Shown here: piece by piece, positions 33,807 to 40,880 of the stretch
How positions within the stretch are numbered: the first letter of the stretch is position 1
Layout: the number at the start of each line of letters is the position of its first letter
Origin: Thermomonospora echinospora
Lineage (GTDB): Bacteria > Actinomycetota > Actinomycetes > Streptosporangiales > Streptosporangiaceae
Length of the DNA stretch: 64,000 bases
Reading direction: 5' to 3'
Assembly (NCBI RefSeq): GCF_900108175.1
Contig: NZ_FNVO01000015.1
Coordinates: forward strand, 62,001 to 126,000
Notes under the pieces: model-generated
The model's database searches: none
What the model saw: only the letters and a program-made list of their open reading frames with translations
Told to the model about the DNA's origin: nothing
Position numbers and translations under genes: made by a program

Positions 33807-34619
33807 CGCAGCGAGGCACAGGTCGCGCCGGTGCATGACCCATCGCTGAGCAGCGGTCACGATGGCCTTAGCCCATGGGTGCGGCCGGTCCCAGAACGCG
33901 TGGAGCCATGCCGTGGAGAGAGTGCGCGCGTAGTAGTCGATGTCGGCCGAGTCCGCGTCCTGCCAGGCGGGAAGGGCGGCGGCGATGGCTTCGGCATCGT
34001 GGGGGGTGTGGCCACAGGCGATGAGGCAGACGACGAAGTCGGCAGGGTTGACGAAGCGGGCGCCGCGGCTGGCCGCGGCCCAGTCCACCAAGCACACAGT
34101 GTCGCCAACGCGCATGTTGGTCGGGTTCAGGTCTGTATGGAGCACAGCGGAACCGGCGAGGCGGGGAAGTTCCCGGCCGGCCGGGGCGTAGCTGGACCAG
34201 CGGGCTTCGAAACAGATCAAGGGCACCTCGCTGGGAACCTCGGTCCGGTCCAGCTCGGCGAGGATGTCCAGGACTTTGGGAATGTCGGGTGAGGCCGGGC
34301 TGTAATCACCACGAACCCCATCGGTGTACTCGAAGACCAGCAGACGCCAGCCCGCCGCTTCGACCGCCGCGATCAGTTCGGGGGCAATGGCGGCGACATA
34401 CGGTGCGACCGCCTGCTCGCGGGCGAGTTGTTCGCCGGCGCGGGACGCGACCGGAGCGCCTTTGAGGAACAGCCGGTCCCCCGACCGGGTCCAGGCGGCG
34501 GCGACCAGCGCGGTACGGCGGCCTTCCGCGATCGCCTGGACCTTGGCCAAAGGACCGAGCTGCTGGTGTACGGCCTCATACAGGGCGTCCGGCAGGTTCT
34601 CCCAGTCGACACGGTCCAT
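33801..34619 (-). CDS. Aminoglycoside/choline kinase-like phosphotransferase
   Basis: 272 aa. Protein-kinase-like small-molecule kinase: GDRLFLKGAPV has the ATP-binding Lys, VLHTDLNPTNMRVG is the catalytic HxDxxxxN loop and CLVDWAAASRG the metal-binding Asp. The substrate (sugar, antibiotic or other) cannot be determined. It ends an array of minus-strand genes running from 38115 to 33801 that looks like an acquired block. 21 nt separate it from the GRDP-like gene upstream. Confidence 0.85.
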   Translation of the reverse strand: MDRVDWENLPDALYEAVHQQLGPLAKVQAIAEGRRTALVAAAWTRSGDRLFLKGAPVASRAGEQLAREQAVAPYVAAIAPELIAAVEAAGWRLLVFEYTDGVRGDYSPASPDIPKVLDILAELDRTEVPSEVPLICFEARWSSYAPAGRELPRLAGSAVLHTDLNPTNMRVGDTVCLVDWAAASRGARFVNPADFVVCLIACGHTPHDAEAIAAALPAWQDADSADIDYYARTLSTAWLHAFWDRPHPWAKAIVTAAQRWVMHRRDLCLAAR

Positions 34620-34640
34620 GGTGGAGAGCCTGCCAGTCGA

Positions 34641-35186
34641 TCACACCCGTGCGGTGGCGAACGCGCCAGGCGGCGGCGCGCCGGTGCCACCCCGGCAGTT
34701 GGTGGCCGCCGTGGTCGCGTCCGGCTTGTTTTCGGGCTTGGCCCGGGTGCACGGGTCTGGCGGGCAGCAGCCGTAGGCGACGCCGTTCCAGTGGCTTTCG
34801 TCCACCGGGTATCCGGTGGCGTACAGCGCGGGCAGCGTCGCCGCCATCTCCTGCTCGGTCATGGACTGGCCGGGGCGCGGCGGGACGTGGTGGAAGTAGG
34901 TCCCGAACATCCGCTCGCAGAACTCGGCGTACTCCTGGGAGTGCAGCAGGAACGCGTGCCAGCCGTGGTCGACCGACTCGCTCATGCCCAGACGCACGGT
35001 CGGGTTGTCGGCGCACGCCTTGAACCAGACGAGGGTCTGCTCGACGACGCCCTCGGCGTAGGGCAGGGTCACCTGCTGGTGCTTGGCGACGTAGGCGGCG
35101 AGCGTGTCGAACAGGCCAGGGCGGTAGCCCAGCAGCTCGCGGGGGTCCTTGACGGCGCGTGCCGTCCGGTCGGTGGTGATGATCAC
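34641..35186 (-). CDS. GRDP-like (glycine-rich-domain type) hypothetical protein
   Basis: 181 aa. Core ACADNPTVRLGMSESVDHGW, HAFLLHSQEYAEFCERMFG and YFHHVP correspond to the WHxFxLHTxxYxxFC pattern of DUF1399/glycine-rich domain proteins, where the His and Cys residues are conserved. C-terminal CCPPDPCTRAKPENKPD is Cys-rich and looks unstructured. These proteins recur near regulators of mobile or secondary-metabolism regions in actinomycetes. Biochemical role unknown. ATG is preceded by AAGGAGGA (35192-35199), a strong ribosome site. Confidence 0.65.
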   Translation of the reverse strand: MIITTDRTARAVKDPRELLGYRPGLFDTLAAYVAKHQQVTLPYAEGVVEQTLVWFKACADNPTVRLGMSESVDHGWHAFLLHSQEYAEFCERMFGTYFHHVPPRPGQSMTEQEMAATLPALYATGYPVDESHWNGVAYGCCPPDPCTRAKPENKPDATTAATNCRGGTGAPPPGAFATARV

Positions 35187-35250
35187 AGCGTCCTCCTTGT
35201 GACGCCTTGGGCGCGGTCGGTCCGCGCCGGAAACCTGTGTTCGGTGATGG

Positions 35251-35838
35251 CTAGGGGCGGACGCCCAAGATGCGGTGCAGATGGGCGCGCCAGGTGTGTT
35301 GGACCGCCCGCAGGGCGGCGTGGCGGGTGGGGTAAGTGCCGTCTCGGGTTACCTCGGCCGCGTCGGTGATCGCCCCTTCGGAGGCCGCCGGTGCGTCCTC
35401 GGTCGGGAACGCCGACCACGTGCCGCCGGGAGCGGGCTGAATGAGTCCCAGGTGGGTGCGACCAAGCCACAGCGATTCGACACCGCGGCCTCGACGGAAG
35501 CGAGGTTCGACCCAATAGTCGAGCCCCAATGCGTCATAGACGGTCGCATCCCGAGCGCGCCAGGCGTCGCGGGCGTGCAGCAACGCCGCTTCGGGGTCGG
35601 CGTAGAGGCCGTTAGGCTCAACATCCGGTTCCGGTATGAGGCGCAAACCATCGCGGCCGAGGCTGAACCAGCGTTCCCCAGCGACGGGGTGCCGTTCGAT
35701 GGCGCCGACCACCTGATTGCCCCACCACAACCTTCGGACCGCATCGTCGGCGAAGCACTGGAGTTGGAAGGCGTTGCTCAACCTCGGCACGTGCAGCCAC
35801 CAGCTATCCAGCGGTTCGAAACCGTGCTCACCGGTCAC
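35251..35838 (-). CDS. Hypothetical protein, third gene of overlapping cassette
   Basis: 195 aa from GTG 35838, whose GTGA overlaps the stop of the preceding gene. Trp-rich with repeated motifs: FEPLDSWWLHVPRLSNAFQL, RLWWGNQVVGAIERHPVAGE, DALGLDYWVEPRFRRG and HAALRAVQHTWRAHLHRILG. No family recognised. The preceding frame continues upstream in shadow, but the overlap and composition decide this start. Confidence 0.7.
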   Translation of the reverse strand: MTGEHGFEPLDSWWLHVPRLSNAFQLQCFADDAVRRLWWGNQVVGAIERHPVAGERWFSLGRDGLRLIPEPDVEPNGLYADPEAALLHARDAWRARDATVYDALGLDYWVEPRFRRGRGVESLWLGRTHLGLIQPAPGGTWSAFPTEDAPAASEGAITDAAEVTRDGTYPTRHAALRAVQHTWRAHLHRILGVRP

Positions 35839-36365
35839 CAGTCCTCGCCGTCCTCTCCGAGAAAGAAGCGGCGGCAGGCGTTGAGGAACCGCCGAAGGCG
35901 TCCCGGTGGCGGGTAGAGCGGCGGGGCGGGGCGGGGCGATGCGACCGGGCAGTGGGGCAACGGCATGTGCCCCGCCGAGCCCGTTGGTGGAGCCGCCGGT
36001 GTCCGAACCGCAGGAAGCGGCACGCCCGTGCGAGGCGTGGCCCGGCCGTCCACGCCCGTCGACGGCCACGGAGGCGGTGCGGCGGGAACGACAGGGGGCG
36101 ACGCCTCGGCCGGTACGGGCTGCGCGTCGACGGCAGTGTCGGCGAGCTCGGACCGCTGGTCGCTGATCTGCTGGTAGAGCTGGTCGAGGTCGGGCGCACC
36201 GATCATGCGTCCGTGCACCATCGCCCACCACTTGCGCGAAGCCTTGCCGAAGTGGACGAAGTCCACCGCGGGAAAAGCCTCCTTGAGAAGGGCCTCTACC
36301 TGGTCGGGGCTGATGTCGGGCGACCACCAGGTCGACGGCCGTCCGGCCGTGATCACGGTGGTCAC
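35835..36365 (-). CDS. Hypothetical protein with proline-rich middle, second gene of cassette
   Basis: 176 aa. N-terminal ~70 residues are compact (RPSTWWSPDISPDQVEALLK, FVHFGKASRKWWAMVHGRM), then a Pro/Ala linker and a basic C-terminus RLRRFLNACRRFFLGEDGED. ATG overlaps the preceding stop (ATGA at 36362-36365). The Trp-rich N-terminal domain resembles small actinomycete proteins of unknown role in accessory loci. Confidence 0.65.
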   Translation of the reverse strand: MTTVITAGRPSTWWSPDISPDQVEALLKEAFPAVDFVHFGKASRKWWAMVHGRMIGAPDLDQLYQQISDQRSELADTAVDAQPVPAEASPPVVPAAPPPWPSTGVDGRATPRTGVPLPAVRTPAAPPTGSAGHMPLPHCPVASPRPAPPLYPPPGRLRRFLNACRRFFLGEDGEDW

Positions 36366-36643
36366 AGGCCCCGCCTCCGCGCCTGCTCCGGCCCCTTCCG
36401 CGCGCGGTCACGCTCCTCGACCAGCCTGGTCCGCAGCTCGGCGGCGCTCCCCCCGATGACGGTGGGGTCGACCCCTGCATTCGGGTCATGCAGGGTCGCG
36501 ACCCAGTCACCGAGCCTCCCGTCGTAGCGCGTCGAGCGCCAGATCCTGTGACCGGTGAAGTCGCGGCGCAGCGCGGCAAGTGCCGCCTCTTCCTGTACGC
36601 GCTGGTTGGCGAAGGCGGCGTTCTCGCCGCCGGGTATCGTCAT
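36362..36643 (-). CDS. Hypothetical protein, first gene of cassette
   Basis: 93 aa. MTIPGGENAAFANQRVQEEA, LRRDFTGHRIWRSTRYDGRL, then ATLHDPNAGVDPTVIG and RTRLVEERDRARKG. Close relatives commonly accompany UTRA-type GntR regulators in Actinomadura/Nonomuraea-like genomes. The three cassette genes overlap by 4 nt each, so they form one translational unit, probably starting at a promoter near 36790-36830. Confidence 0.6.
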   Translation of the reverse strand: MTIPGGENAAFANQRVQEEAALAALRRDFTGHRIWRSTRYDGRLGDWVATLHDPNAGVDPTVIGGSAAELRTRLVEERDRARKGPEQARRRGL

Positions 36644-36667
36644 CTTGCCTCCCTGGTGAGGTGGAAG

Positions 36668-36713
36668 CCGCGCGGTCGGGGGAGGTGTCCAATCTCAGAC
36701 CCCGACCGCGCGG
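36668..36713. terminator. Hairpin between GntR operon and cassette
   Basis: Perfect 14-nt arms CCGCGCGGTCGGGG/CCCCGACCGCGCGG with an 18-nt loop. No T-run, so attenuation or mRNA processing is also possible. It lies upstream of the cassette start. Confidence 0.55.
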
Positions 36714-36814
36714 CGGCTCTTCTGTTGTCCCGCCTGTTCATGCGCTGAGCACGAGCAAGAGCAGGGTTCACTCTCAGTCACGAGTAGTTGCCGAACGCGC
36801 TTTACTTTAACGCC

Positions 36815-36824
36815 TATCGCGATA
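36815..36824. promoter_or_regulatory. Palindromic operator candidate TATCGCGATA
   Basis: Ten-base palindrome within GCCTATCGCGATAAGC, in a locally AT-rich segment (36797-36835) between the regulator genes and the cassette. Plausible target of the adjacent GntR protein. Confidence 0.35.
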
Positions 36825-36870
36825 AGCATTCAAGAGGGCAAAGCGGGATCAGCGGAACCGGCGACGACCG

Positions 36871-37581
36871 TCAGACAGGCAGCCGGTATTGCAGCTCGTA
36901 CAGGTGCGAGCCCTTGACCAGGATGGATGCCTCTACCGGCCGATCGCCGTCGGAGTAGACGACCCGGAACTGACGGATCACCGGAACGTTCGGAAGCGAC
37001 AGCAGGTCGGCTTCCTCAGTTGTCGGCATCCGCGCCGACACCTCGTCGACGTGGTAGCGCTGCGGAAGCCCGGCTTCGGCCAGCACGCGCGGCGCACCGC
37101 CCCGTATCCTGTGCGGTTCGGCCAGTGCGGACCCGCGGGCCAGGCTCAGTGGGTAGTACGACCAACCAACCTCGACCGGCCGGCCTGCGTGCCTGAGCAG
37201 TCGCTTACGCATCTGCGCCGGCTCGGACACGTCCAGGCCGAACACCTTCCCGACCTCGGCCGGAGGCACCACCTCGGCCACTTCAAGCAGTTCGTAGGAG
37301 TAGCCGCCCGGTTCAGGCGTGAAGTAGGTTCCGGCCTCGACACGAAACGGCTGGCGGTCACGGACGAAGACGCCCTTGCCCTGACGGCTGGTCAGGTACC
37401 CCTCTGCCTTGAGCACTCCCAACGCCTTCTGAACCGTGGTGTTGGCGACTCCGAACTCTTCCACCAAGCGCGCGGTCGAGGGCAGCCGCGTTCCCGGCTC
37501 AAGGTCACCCGCCATGATGCGGGCCCTCAGGTCCGCCGCCATCTGCTCGTAGGGCGGACGCTCGTCAGCTCGTCGCGGCAC
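36871..37581 (-). CDS. GntR/HutC-type regulator (wHTH + UTRA)
   Basis: 236 aa, GTG start 3 nt after the upstream stop. wHTH: PPYEQMAADLRARIMAGDLE, LPSTARLVEEFGVANTTVQK and GYLTSRQGKGVFV. C-terminal UTRA ligand domain (~85-235) with YELLEVAEVVPPAEVG and the final GSHLYELQYRLPV. Preceded by a UTRA-only paralogue in the same operon. Likely controls its own operon and the cassette downstream. The inducing ligand is unknown. Confidence 0.88.
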   Translation of the reverse strand: MPRRADERPPYEQMAADLRARIMAGDLEPGTRLPSTARLVEEFGVANTTVQKALGVLKAEGYLTSRQGKGVFVRDRQPFRVEAGTYFTPEPGGYSYELLEVAEVVPPAEVGKVFGLDVSEPAQMRKRLLRHAGRPVEVGWSYYPLSLARGSALAEPHRIRGGAPRVLAEAGLPQRYHVDEVSARMPTTEEADLLSLPNVPVIRQFRVVYSDGDRPVEASILVKGSHLYELQYRLPV

Positions 37582-37584
37582 CGG

Positions 37585-38115
37585 TCAGCCTGCGATCAGC
37601 CGATAGCGAAGGCGACGCCCCTCCGGAACCATCACCATGACCGATGCCTCGAACGGAACCTCCTGGGCGGTCAAGCAGGTCCGTCGAAGAACGATCACCG
37701 GCGCATCCCCGGGGATCGCCAGTTCGGCCGCCTCCTGGGGCGTCGCATTGCGCACCTCGACCTCTTCCCTCGCCTCATGGACGACGTAACCGAGCCGGGC
37801 GAGCAGCGTCACGGCCCCACCCCTGATCTTCCCTGGCTCGGCGAGCGCCGTTCCACTTGCGATGTCCGCCGGATACCAGGAGTCGGTCAGTTCGACCGGA
37901 CGACCGTCCATCAGCATCGTTCGGCGCCGAACCACCGCGGATGCGCCCTCCGGCAGTTCCAACATCGCCGCCACTTCGACCGGCGGCGTCTCCGAGACGA
38001 CCTCCCGAAGCTTCTGAGTACCGGCCTGACCTGCCCGTGCCGCCTCCTGCGACCAAGGGTCGGCCTCCCCCTCGCCCCGAGGTGACAGGTACGGCAGCGA
38101 ACTCGTGATCCACAT
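37585..38115 (-). CDS. UTRA-domain protein lacking a DNA-binding domain
   Basis: 176 aa from ATG 38115, which has GAGGAG 7 nt upstream. After a short leader (MWITSSLPYLSPRGEGEADP) the whole protein is a UTRA sensor domain: QKLREVVSETPPVEVAAML, AVVRRRTMLMDGRPVELTDS, PAEAAELAIPGDAPVIV-like segment and VMVMVPEGRRLRYRL. There is no winged helix and none is found in other frames upstream, so it may form heterodimers with the full-length GntR protein encoded 3 nt downstream, or act as a ligand sink. Confidence 0.78.
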   Translation of the reverse strand: MWITSSLPYLSPRGEGEADPWSQEAARAGQAGTQKLREVVSETPPVEVAAMLELPEGASAVVRRRTMLMDGRPVELTDSWYPADIASGTALAEPGKIRGGAVTLLARLGYVVHEAREEVEVRNATPQEAAELAIPGDAPVIVLRRTCLTAQEVPFEASVMVMVPEGRRLRYRLIAG

Positions 38116-38407
38116 AGCGTGCTCCTCAGCACTTGAGCCACTTCTCGCAAAAACCATTATGGCGGGCGGGCCCGCCTGGCCCATGGTCGCCAGAGGTCCC
38201 CTGCCCAGGCCCTCGCACGCGACCCCGACCGGCAGCGGTCGGGGTCTCGTCATGTTCGGCGCCATGGTGCCCGCGCGGGACTCTGCTGGGGGTTCCCAGG
38301 GGGTCACGGGTCGTTCAGCGTGTCTCGTTACGTCCTGACAGGCTTGGACTCATCCAGCGATGACCTGCTACTTTCGCGATTGCCGCAGGCCAGGGACGTT
38401 GGCGAAG

Positions 38408-38433
38408 GGTGGTTCGAATCCCACTACCGCCAC
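38408..38433 (+). pseudogene. tRNA 3'-end-like remnant (possible attachment site)
   Basis: GTGGTTCGAATCCCAC-TACCGCCAC looks like a T-arm plus acceptor 3' strand of a tRNA with one G missing from the T-stem. No matching 5' half (GGCGGTA) exists upstream, so it is a partial copy, as left by integrative elements that use tRNA 3' ends. A terminator follows as after real tRNAs. Confidence 0.5.
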
Positions 38434-38438
38434 ATGAG

Positions 38439-38475
38439 AAGACCCCTGACCTGCGTCGGCAGGCCAGGGGTCTTT
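38439..38475 (+). terminator. Rho-independent terminator after tRNA remnant
   Basis: AAGACCCCTGACCTG pairs with CAGGCCAGGGGTCTT (one mismatch) and is followed by T. Confidence 0.8.
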
Positions 38476-38681
38476 CGCATGCCCGTCCCGGCGGACCTGG
38501 TGGGCCGCGCGTTGCCGGGACAGTGGTGGGTGAGGTGCAGGCACAGAACGCCATTCCCGGATCACCCACAGTCGAACCCGACGAGCCGACCGTTGGCCGT
38601 ACGACAAGGCGCCAGGACGCTGGTGGCGCCGCCGACCGTTGGAGATCCGGGTCTCTCGGACCGCTGGTGGCGGCGGGGCGG

Positions 38682-38888
38682 TCAGCCGGTCGCCGGGGCG
38701 AGGGCCTGGTGCCAGCGGACGGTGTCGGTGTACTGGTGCAGCCACGAGATCCGGCCGTCCGTGACCCGCCACAGATGGACGAACTCGGCCTCGTAGGCGC
38801 GTCCGGTGGCCCGTGCGGTGCCCCGGTAATGGCCAGTGACGACGATGGTGCCGTCCGTGCTCTGCCGCACTCCCTGGTCGTCGGACAC
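38682..38888 (-). pseudogene. SnoaL/NTF2-like protein fragment
   Basis: 68 codons: TDGTIVVTGHYRGTARATGR, then YEAEFVHLWRVTDGRISWLH and QYTDTVRWHQAL, the C-terminal half of a SnoaL-like cone barrel. Complete family members are ~120-140 aa, and the N-terminal helices are absent. It starts 10 nt after the dnaN stop, suggesting a truncated gene at a recombination junction. Confidence 0.6.
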
Positions 38889-38898
38889 GCCCGCCGGG

Positions 38899-40035
38899 TC
38901 AGCCGGCCAGGCGGATGGGCATCAGCAGGTAGCGGTAGGCGTCGTCCTGCTCAACGTCGGCTTCGTCGTCCTGTGCGGGGCCGGGGGTCAGCAGGGCCGC
39001 CTTGGTGGGGCCATTGCAGTGCAGGCGGGTGGTCATGGAGGTGATCCCGGCGAGCCCGTCGAGCAGGAACTGCGGGTTGAAGCCGATGTCGACCTCGTCA
39101 CCGTCCAGGTCCGCCGACAGGGTCTCGTTGGCCCTGGCGGCATCGCCGGAGGCCGCCCGGATGCGCACCGAGCCCTGGGTGAACGCCAGCCGTACCGGGA
39201 CGTTGCGGTCGGCCACCAGCGCCACCCGCTTGATCGCCTCCACGAACGGCGCGGTCGCCACCTCGGCTACCGAGGTCCACTCCCCGACCAGCCGGGCCCG
39301 GTAGTCGATGAACTGGTCGTCCAGCAGGCGGGTGGTCATGCTGCGGCCGGCGGCGGAGATCCCCAGCAGGCTGTCGCCGGCCCCGGTCAGCGACAGCGCC
39401 ACCTCGGTGCCGGCCCGCAGCGACCTGGCCACGTCCGCCAGGGTCCGGGCCGGGACGACCGCCGCCGCCGAGAAGCCGGCGGACACCGGTGACCAGCGCA
39501 GCTCGCAGGAGGCGATCCGGTAGCGGTCGGTGCAGGCCAGCCGGATCACCTCGCCCTCGATGTCCACCCGCACCCCGGTCAGCATGGGCAGCGTGTCGTC
39601 CCGGCTGGCCGCCACCACCACCTGGGCGATCGCGGTGGCGAACGCCTCGCCGGGCACCGTCCCGGCGGACGCGGGCGGCTCCGGCAGGGTGGGGTAGTCC
39701 TCCACCGGCATGGTCAGCAAACCGAACTCGACGCTGCCGCACCGGACGACCGCCTCCGCGCCCTCGGTGAAGATCTCCACCGGCTGCGCGGGCAGGCTCC
39801 GCACGATCTCGGCCAGCAGCCGTCCGGGCACCAGCACCCGGCCCGGCTCGCTCACCGCCGCCTCCGCCGCGGCCCGCGCCGACACCTCGTAGTCGAACCC
39901 GGCCAGTGTCACCCCGTCCGGAGTGGCCTCGATGAGCATCCCGGCCAGCACGGGCAGGGCCGGCCGGGCCGGCAGGGTCCGCGCGGCCCACCCGACCGCC
40001 TCGGCGAGGTCATGGTGATCGATACGGAACTTCAC
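38899..40035 (-). CDS. dnaN: DNA polymerase III beta subunit (sliding clamp)
   Basis: 378 aa, usual clamp length. MKFRIDHHDLAEAVGWAART, LPVLAGMLIEATPDGVTLAG, the central domain EDYPTLPEPP and TDRYRIASCELRWSP, and the C-terminus DAYRYLLMPIRLAG matching the canonical ending (M.P.R). Three-domain ring subunit that tethers polymerase. It is not beside dnaA or recF, the normal location, but between a SnoaL fragment and a GNAT gene. It may be a second clamp paralogue. No damaging substitutions seen. Confidence 0.92.
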   Translation of the reverse strand: MKFRIDHHDLAEAVGWAARTLPARPALPVLAGMLIEATPDGVTLAGFDYEVSARAAAEAAVSEPGRVLVPGRLLAEIVRSLPAQPVEIFTEGAEAVVRCGSVEFGLLTMPVEDYPTLPEPPASAGTVPGEAFATAIAQVVVAASRDDTLPMLTGVRVDIEGEVIRLACTDRYRIASCELRWSPVSAGFSAAAVVPARTLADVARSLRAGTEVALSLTGAGDSLLGISAAGRSMTTRLLDDQFIDYRARLVGEWTSVAEVATAPFVEAIKRVALVADRNVPVRLAFTQGSVRIRAASGDAARANETLSADLDGDEVDIGFNPQFLLDGLAGITSMTTRLHCNGPTKAALLTPGPAQDDEADVEQDDAYRYLLMPIRLAG

Positions 40036-40126
40036 GGTGGCACGTCCTTCCCCAATAGAGCCGCCACCGGCGACGATATCCGCCCCTACCGACAGAAAAA
40101 CCGCATGTCAACCGACCATGATCGAC

Positions 40127-40132
40127 TAGGCT
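40127..40132 (+). promoter_or_regulatory. -10 box of GNAT gene
   Basis: TAGGCT, 6 nt before ATG 40139, fits a leaderless transcript. Confidence 0.4.
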
Positions 40133-40138
40133 GGACGG

Positions 40139-40687
40139 ATGTCCGGCCATCCCGTCCTGCGCACCGAACGCCTGATCATGCGCCGCTGGCGCGACGCCGA
40201 CCGCGAGCCGTTCGCCGCGCTCAACGCCGACCCACAGGTCATGGAGCACTTCCCGGCCCCCCTCTCGCGGGCCGAGAGCGACGCGCTGGTGGACCGGATC
40301 GAGGCCGTGCTGGACGCCCACGGCTACGGCTTCTGGGCCCTGGAGATCGCCGCGACCGGAGAGTTCATCGGGATGACCGGGCTGGCACCGGTGCTCTTCG
40401 ACGCCCCGTTCACCCCCGCCGTCGAGATGGCCTGGCGACTGGCCCCTGCCGCCTGGGGCCACGGCTACGCCACCGAGGCCGCCCGCCGCGCCCTGACCTT
40501 CGGCTTCGCAGAACTCGGCCTGCAGGAGATCGTCGCCATCACCGCGACGACCAACCTGCGCTCCCAGGCGGTCATGCGCCGGCTCGGCATGACCTACGAC
40601 CCGGCCGACGACTTCGACCACCCCCACCTCGCCCCAGGCCACCGCCTGCAACGCCACGTCCTGTACCGCAGACAACGTCCCGCCTGA
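40139..40687 (+). CDS. GNAT N-acetyltransferase (RimJ/RimL type)
   Basis: 182 aa. LRTERLIMRRWRDADREPFA start, FWALEIAATGEFIGMTGLAP, EMAWRLAPAAWGHGYATEAA (acetyl-CoA loop region) and VAITATTNLRSQAVMRRLGM are typical of the Acetyltransf_3 group that acetylates ribosomal protein N-termini or small molecules. Specific substrate unknown. Divergent from dnaN by 103 bp. Confidence 0.88.
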   Translation: MSGHPVLRTERLIMRRWRDADREPFAALNADPQVMEHFPAPLSRAESDALVDRIEAVLDAHGYGFWALEIAATGEFIGMTGLAPVLFDAPFTPAVEMAWRLAPAAWGHGYATEAARRALTFGFAELGLQEIVAITATTNLRSQAVMRRLGMTYDPADDFDHPHLAPGHRLQRHVLYRRQRPA

Positions 40688-40880
40688 CACCCGCGCCAGC
40701 CTGCCGCAGCGCATCACCCACCCGCTGGACGACCGGTTCGCCGGCTGCCGGGCCGACTGGGGTCGGCCCGGCCTTCGGCACCTCTTTTGTCAAGTCGCAG
40801 TGAGCAGAGCCATCCGTTGGCCGGGCAGACCCCGGCCCGCCGGGGAGAGGGCCTCGGTGGCCGAGGTAGCGGCCAGGCCG

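Larger units (their letters stand above)
38116..38681. other. Island boundary region
   Basis: No gene. Contains the promoter of the UTRA/GntR operon, a tRNA-3'-end-like remnant (38408-38433) and a terminator (38439-38475). Confidence 0.4.
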
